Assembly: GCA_023653785.1 (NCBI GenBank)
Contig: JAMKCH010078996.1
Location: forward strand, 19,086-83,085
Origin: Ophioderma brevispina
Lineage: Eukaryota > Echinodermata > Ophiuroidea > Amphilepidida > Ophiodermatidae
Direction: 5' to 3'
Length of the DNA stretch: 64,000 nucleotides
Numbering within the stretch: position 1 is the stretch's first letter; every line of letters starts with the position of its first letter. The notes beneath the pieces were generated by a model. That model was not told the origin of the DNA. It saw nothing but the letters and a program-made list of their open reading frames with translations, and made no database searches. The position numbers and the translations under genes were made by a program. Positions 59,615-64,000 of this stretch are shown here, one piece after another.

Positions 59615-61250
59615 GTGTGGCGAATGTGTTACCAATTTTACTCAAATTAACTCCAATTTCATGATTTGCCAGCATAATGAGGACATGATAATTTTATGTT
59701 AATGCATGATGTAGTCAATTTAATGTTGCTAAATATTATTTATGCAGCTGCTGTTAATCTAATGATTTCCAATTGCCAGTGTCGGTACTTATTCAAATTA
59801 TATAATGTCATATGTATTTGCCTTTATAATGTACATGTTAGATTTTGTCATATTTTAATTCTATTTATGACAGGCAGGACATGTAAGAAATGTGGCAACA
59901 AGATTATGTAATCTATTATGTTGTGTTGATTTGCAGATAGATCATTGAAGAATGTTGTGTTGATTTGCAGATAGAGTATTTGCAGAGATGACCGGAGAAA
60001 GTTCTTTTCGGGTTTCTGTATTTTTGGGTGTTGGCCCTGCCCGCTCATTGAGTAGGTATAGTAAACTGTGGAGGAAAATTTTGTCCTGCAATTCAAAACT
60101 TAGGAAATTTCCACAGTGATTTAGAAGTTTTGCCAGTTCTCTCCTAAATTTCATACCTTTGACCAATGGTATTATGAACTAAATGTGCTTTACGCTTGAC
60201 AGGTGAGGCACCGAAAATGGCACGATTTTGTTATTCTCATATTATTGCTTCTGTCAAGGGTAAAACATTTTCTGATGTTACATCAAAGAAATGCATTACC
60301 CGCCAGCAGAGGATATGGTCGCTTGGCTCGCAAAGCTTTCCCAGCGCTTTATTTCCTCTGTTCAAATGCCTCACTCACCGGCGCTTCTGTTCTGTGTTAT
60401 GAATAGCTTTCTTGGTACCCAATCTTCGAATCGGTATCAACCAGTCGGGTGTCCGCTTGAGCCGGCTTTTGTATCTCTCATCTTACACTCGTCCTTAGGC
60501 TTTCTGTAAGCGTAGAGGAAGAGATGTGGTTGATATTGCAGAGAAAATTCTCCCACCACCATCCTCAAGTTTTGGGGTCTCCTATGTGCTTGTTTGCGCA
60601 CAATGCTGGTACCATTTTACTCAAATTATACTCAGTTTCATGATTTTGACAGCCATAATGAGGCCATGATTTAATTTTATGTAATGAATGATATTAGTCA
60701 ATTCTAATGTTGCCTAAAATTAATATGAAGCTGCTGTTATCATGAGTTTTCAATTTCCAGTGTGGTACTTATTTCAAATGATTAATGTCAGATTGGATTT
60801 GCCTTATACCTGTACATGTGATTTTGTCATATTAATTTATTGTATGACAGGCAGGGAATGTTAAGAACCTGTGGCAACAAGCTTATGGGTAAATTCTCTT
60901 ATGTGTGTTGATTTGCAGATAGATCTCTTTGCAGAGATGTGTGTTGATTTGCAGATAGATATTTGCAGAGATGACCGGAGAAAATTCTTTCGGTTTCCTG
61001 TATTTTTGGGTTTTGGCCTTCCCGAAATTTATTAGTTAGGTACATGTGGAGGAAACATTTTTCTCTGCCAATTTCAAAAACTGAGGAAAAAACCAGTGAT
61101 TTAGAAAATTGCAGTTTCTCTCCTAACCTTCGTCCATTACCTTTGACCAATTGTAGTAATCAAATAAATGTGCTACGCTGACAGTGAGGCACTAAATGGC
61201 ACGATTTTGTCTATTCTCATAATCTTCTGTCAAGGGTTAAATTGGGTTAA
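59615..61250 (+). repeat. tandem duplication, period about 985 bp
   Basis: The unit starting taccaattttactcaaatta (about 59629) recurs at about 60609, followed in both by gccataatgaggacatga, agctgctgtta, gacaggcagg, gtgttgatttgcagatagat, gatgaccggagaaa and gaggcac...ggcacgattttgt. Unit 1 also carries dispersed repeat X at its end (60262-60570). Unit 2 lacks it. Each unit has an internal 2-copy repeat of gtgttgatttgcagataga. Confidence 0.8.
60262..60570 (+). repeat. dispersed repeat X, copy 2
   Basis: Second copy of the 53680-53995 sequence in the same orientation, containing the conserved tcgggtgtccgcttgagccg core at about 60444. It sits between the two units of the 985-bp duplication. Confidence 0.65.
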
Positions 61251-61460
61251 AAATATTAGGTGAACGAAAACCGTGCATTTGTAAAGTGCTGTTTAGTGTA
61301 TATTTGTCCACAAAGCTCAATCATTTATGATGTTTGTATTGTCACAAAGGATTTAACATTTGGATTTCAACTGGGAAGATTAATCAGCTTTAATTTCTCC
61401 TTTCGTTTTTCATGGGCGGGAGGTCAAAATGGTCCATTGTAAAGTGAAAATCTATTGTAT

Positions 61461-62355
61461 CCATTTATAGGACTTAAGTTAATGTTGAGTTAAAGTCCCT
61501 TCCGCAGCAAAGTTAAATGCTGATGCAGGGTCTTTAAATTATCTAAAAGCACAAACTGCAAGCTTGTACATGAAAAACAGGCAAAAATCCCCCAGTATGC
61601 ATGAAAAAGTCACTAAATTAACCTGAACTTCACCGTGTATTTTTCATTTGTAGGGCCTAATGGCAAGGATAAAGTGCTGAAAGAATCTTTAAATAAATCT
61701 AAATTACTAACTAATATTGCCGTGTCTTGACGAAGGCTAAAATTTCATGACCCCTAAATTGGGCCCCCTTGTGTGGCTGCAAATGCAAAAGTCGCCACAA
61801 AGTACCCCTTTTTTTACGCCCCGCACTTACAATTGGCATACCCAATGGGGGGGGAGGGGGGGGGGGGGGGGAGGGGGGGAGGAGGGGGGGGGAAAGGATG
61901 GCCCCCCCCACACCACACAGATAAATCCTAAGGGAAGCCAAAAATGGGAAGGAAAACAGGAAGGAGAAAAGACAAAAGAGGGAAGAAAGAGAAAGGGGCA
62001 AAGGAGAGAAGAACGAGAAAGGGAGAAGGAAGAAAAACGAGGAAGGTGTGAAGATGGAAGGAAAAGAAGGAAACAGGAAAATTTGTGTGCTCTGAAACAC
62101 TAATTTTAGTTCTCAAAATGGCAAAACCCAGATCTTACGGGAAGCTCCCGTCCCTATAGGACCCACCTCTCGAATTAATCATCCCCTCATGCAAGTCCAA
62201 TTGGGTGGTAATTTCGCGACTTTTCCACTTTTCTTTTTGGGGCATGGGAATCTTGATAATTTGCTTGTTTCATGGTCAAAGCTATGCAGTTAGTGCTTAG
62301 ATCATTTAAAGGCTTTAGCAGCATTTAACTCTGCTTTGGGTCCCTATAAACTGGA
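61461..62355. mobile_element. element with inverted ends of about 80-100 bp
   Basis: The left arm (61463-61570) includes agttaaatgctg, tctttaaattatcta and caaactgcaagctt. The right arm (62284-62350) carries the same series inverted (aagctatgcagttagtgctt, atcatttaaagg, cagcatttaact, ccctataaa). The centre includes a G-rich run (61848-61890) and a purine-rich tract. No coding domain. Confidence 0.55.
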
Positions 62356-62761
62356 TAAAAAAAGATTCCACTTTCCGAGGGGGCATTTTTGACGCCTACC
62401 AATGAAAACGAAAGGAATAACATTAAAATGTGATATTATAACCAGTTGAGATCCAAATGTTCATTAGTGCTGTGCAATACAAACGTCATAACTAGCTATA
62501 ACTTATTGAGTTTGGAGCAAATACACTGTTATAACGGCCACTTAAAAATACAACGTTGTCAACTTATATATTGCCCATTTGATCACGGTCACAAATTTGT
62601 CACGGGGCGGCCGTGAGAACGGAAAATGAATTTTATTTTCTGTTTGTGACCTATACCTTAGCTACCCCAAAAATTATCCTGAGGAGAGTTAGAGCAATGT
62701 CCAAGTGTATTGGCTTGACCCCTTCTGTTTTGGCATTGACAACCATATGAATCATCGTAAG
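62356..62761. other. gene-free stretch
   Basis: Nothing supported. Confidence 0.3.
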
Positions 62762-63107
62762 GTATAGTTGCGCGATATGGTGTAACAAGTTTTTGACAAT
62801 TAATCTTAAAAACTTTGATTTTGGATTAAAAAATGTAGTACTGACCCCCCATAAAGTGGTCATTACGCACATTTTGAGTGGTCTTTTAACCTTCTAGGTC
62901 CAAGGTTCTAGATACAGTCAGTAGTACTTTCCGCTCCACAAAGGGGGGGCGTGACCACAACAAGGGCGTGGCCATTTCAGTATTTTCGGCGTCAATGAGA
63001 ATTATTTTACCAACCAAATATTGTTTCATGGCACCTTAATTAGTGGATTCCTGAGAGTTTAGCTCTGGACATATAGATGCCTACAAAACCACCAGAGCTA
63101 CTAGAGT
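62762..63107 (-). mobile_element. long-inverted-end element family, copy C (truncated)
   Basis: Reverse-orientation copy. It contains aaactttgattttggat, actgaccccccataaagtgg, gggcgtggccatttc and the terminal arm ttagtggattcctgagagtt to ctactagagt. It lacks the opposite arm, like copy B. Confidence 0.8.
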
Positions 63108-63712
63108 CAACAAGAAAAAACCATAAGGTTTGAGGACTTGAAGGCCCTTCAAAGTGATCTGTTAACCTCAAGGTGTGCTCTAATGGGATGTGGTAAGTGT
63201 TATTGAGCTTCATAGGCAACAGGAAGTTCACTGAGTTTACTTTAAGGTTTGTAATTATAATGCCACAACATTCTAAAAGGCCAGAGAATTGGCGTAGCCG
63301 GGGGGGGGGGGCCAGGTGGGGGAAGGTGGGGCCTCCCCCCCCCGACCGAGAGATGTTCTGTCGGTTACACTAACGGGCCGGTGGTACATTTGTCTAAAAA
63401 GCTTGTTTGAGGCGCGTGGTGTATGACAGAGCTTAATGAAAATGGTACTAATAACCCTATTAGTATGTTCCAGATATTGGAGGTGACGGTAAAAAAATTT
63501 GGGTCAACCGGCAGCGTTAGCGAGCCGGGAAAAAAAACTTTTGTCGAAGTACAATACACGTGTCGGTCCATTCACAAATCTGTGCGCCACCCTCGTCGAC
63601 AAAATCATGACTACGCAACTGAACAAGAGGGCGTTAGTTCTTTTGTTTGTCGGACCCTCAATATGGAAAAATCAAGATATGAGCTAATCATAGCGCCTTT
63701 CCAAAATCTTAT

Positions 63713-63749
<37 letters not shown>

Positions 63750-64000
63750 CAAAAAATCAAGTATACGGCGCTTGACCCAAAACTCGCCGCGGCATTTTCC
63801 ACTCGACAGCCTGAAAAAAGAAAGAAAAAATGACAAACACACAGTTCAGTGAATTAAGTCAATTATTTACCATTTTGATTTGTGTTCTGATTTTGCTATG
63901 TATTTCGAATATTTTATTCGATTAACAAATTATTATTACCATTATGCATGAAAATGAAAAAGGCAGCTGACTTCGAACATTTATGTCTGTGACAGGACCG
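63108..64000. other. gene-free right flank
   Basis: Contains a G/C homopolymer region (63300-63345) and a T-then-A run (63714-63750). Short ORFs at 63365-63740 have no recognised domain. Confidence 0.3.

Noticed and set aside
61747..62103. Gly/Lys/Arg-rich ORF of 118 codons and its minus-strand Pro/Phe-rich counterpart
   Set aside because: Both translate a G homopolymer followed by a purine-rich tract. This is low complexity, not a gene.

Overview
The window is AT-rich, repeat-laden nuclear DNA of an animal. I see no bacterial operon structure, rRNA, true tRNA gene or CRISPR array. tRNA-derived SINEs, a LINE 3' end with a TTGAA-type tail, CTAG/AGGCCT-rich stretches and many small terminal-inverted-repeat elements suggest a marine invertebrate deuterostome, perhaps an echinoderm or hemichordate. 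That assignment is inference and low confidence.

The only recognisable host genes are a cluster of six otopetrin-like (OTOP family, 12-transmembrane proton channel) loci, each apparently without introns in its coding part. Two closely related copies lie on the minus strand: A, about 682-2645, and B, about 22580-24557. Four copies of a second subfamily lie on the plus strand: C 26734-29000, D 36384-38212, E 41574-43420, and a decayed remnant F 49995-51800. B and C are head to head across about 2.2 kb. D and E each keep all 12 membrane segments but carry one apparent single-base frameshift at a short T run. A and B carry several frame breaks. C carries several breaks plus a 404-bp hAT-type element inserted in the exon for membrane segment 11, with a clean 8-bp target duplication. 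F is riddled with stops. Whether the single-base breaks are assembly errors or real decay cannot be decided from the sequence alone.

The rest is intergenic DNA dominated by repeats. There is a 5-copy family of about 355-bp elements flanked by TTAA with a palindromic centre, one copy of which is split by a 1.3-kb nested element. There is a 3-copy family with long inverted ends, a second hAT-like element (44454-45020) and a 1-kb element with long inverted ends (46806-47845). Several short fold-back elements occur. Tandem arrays have periods of about 345 bp (13350-15175), about 110 bp (16900-17910) and about 985 bp (59615-61250). LINE and SINE remnants and several homopolymer runs are also present.

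Functionally, the window reads as an expanding and decaying array of acid-sensing or proton-conducting membrane channels embedded in active DNA-transposon territory.
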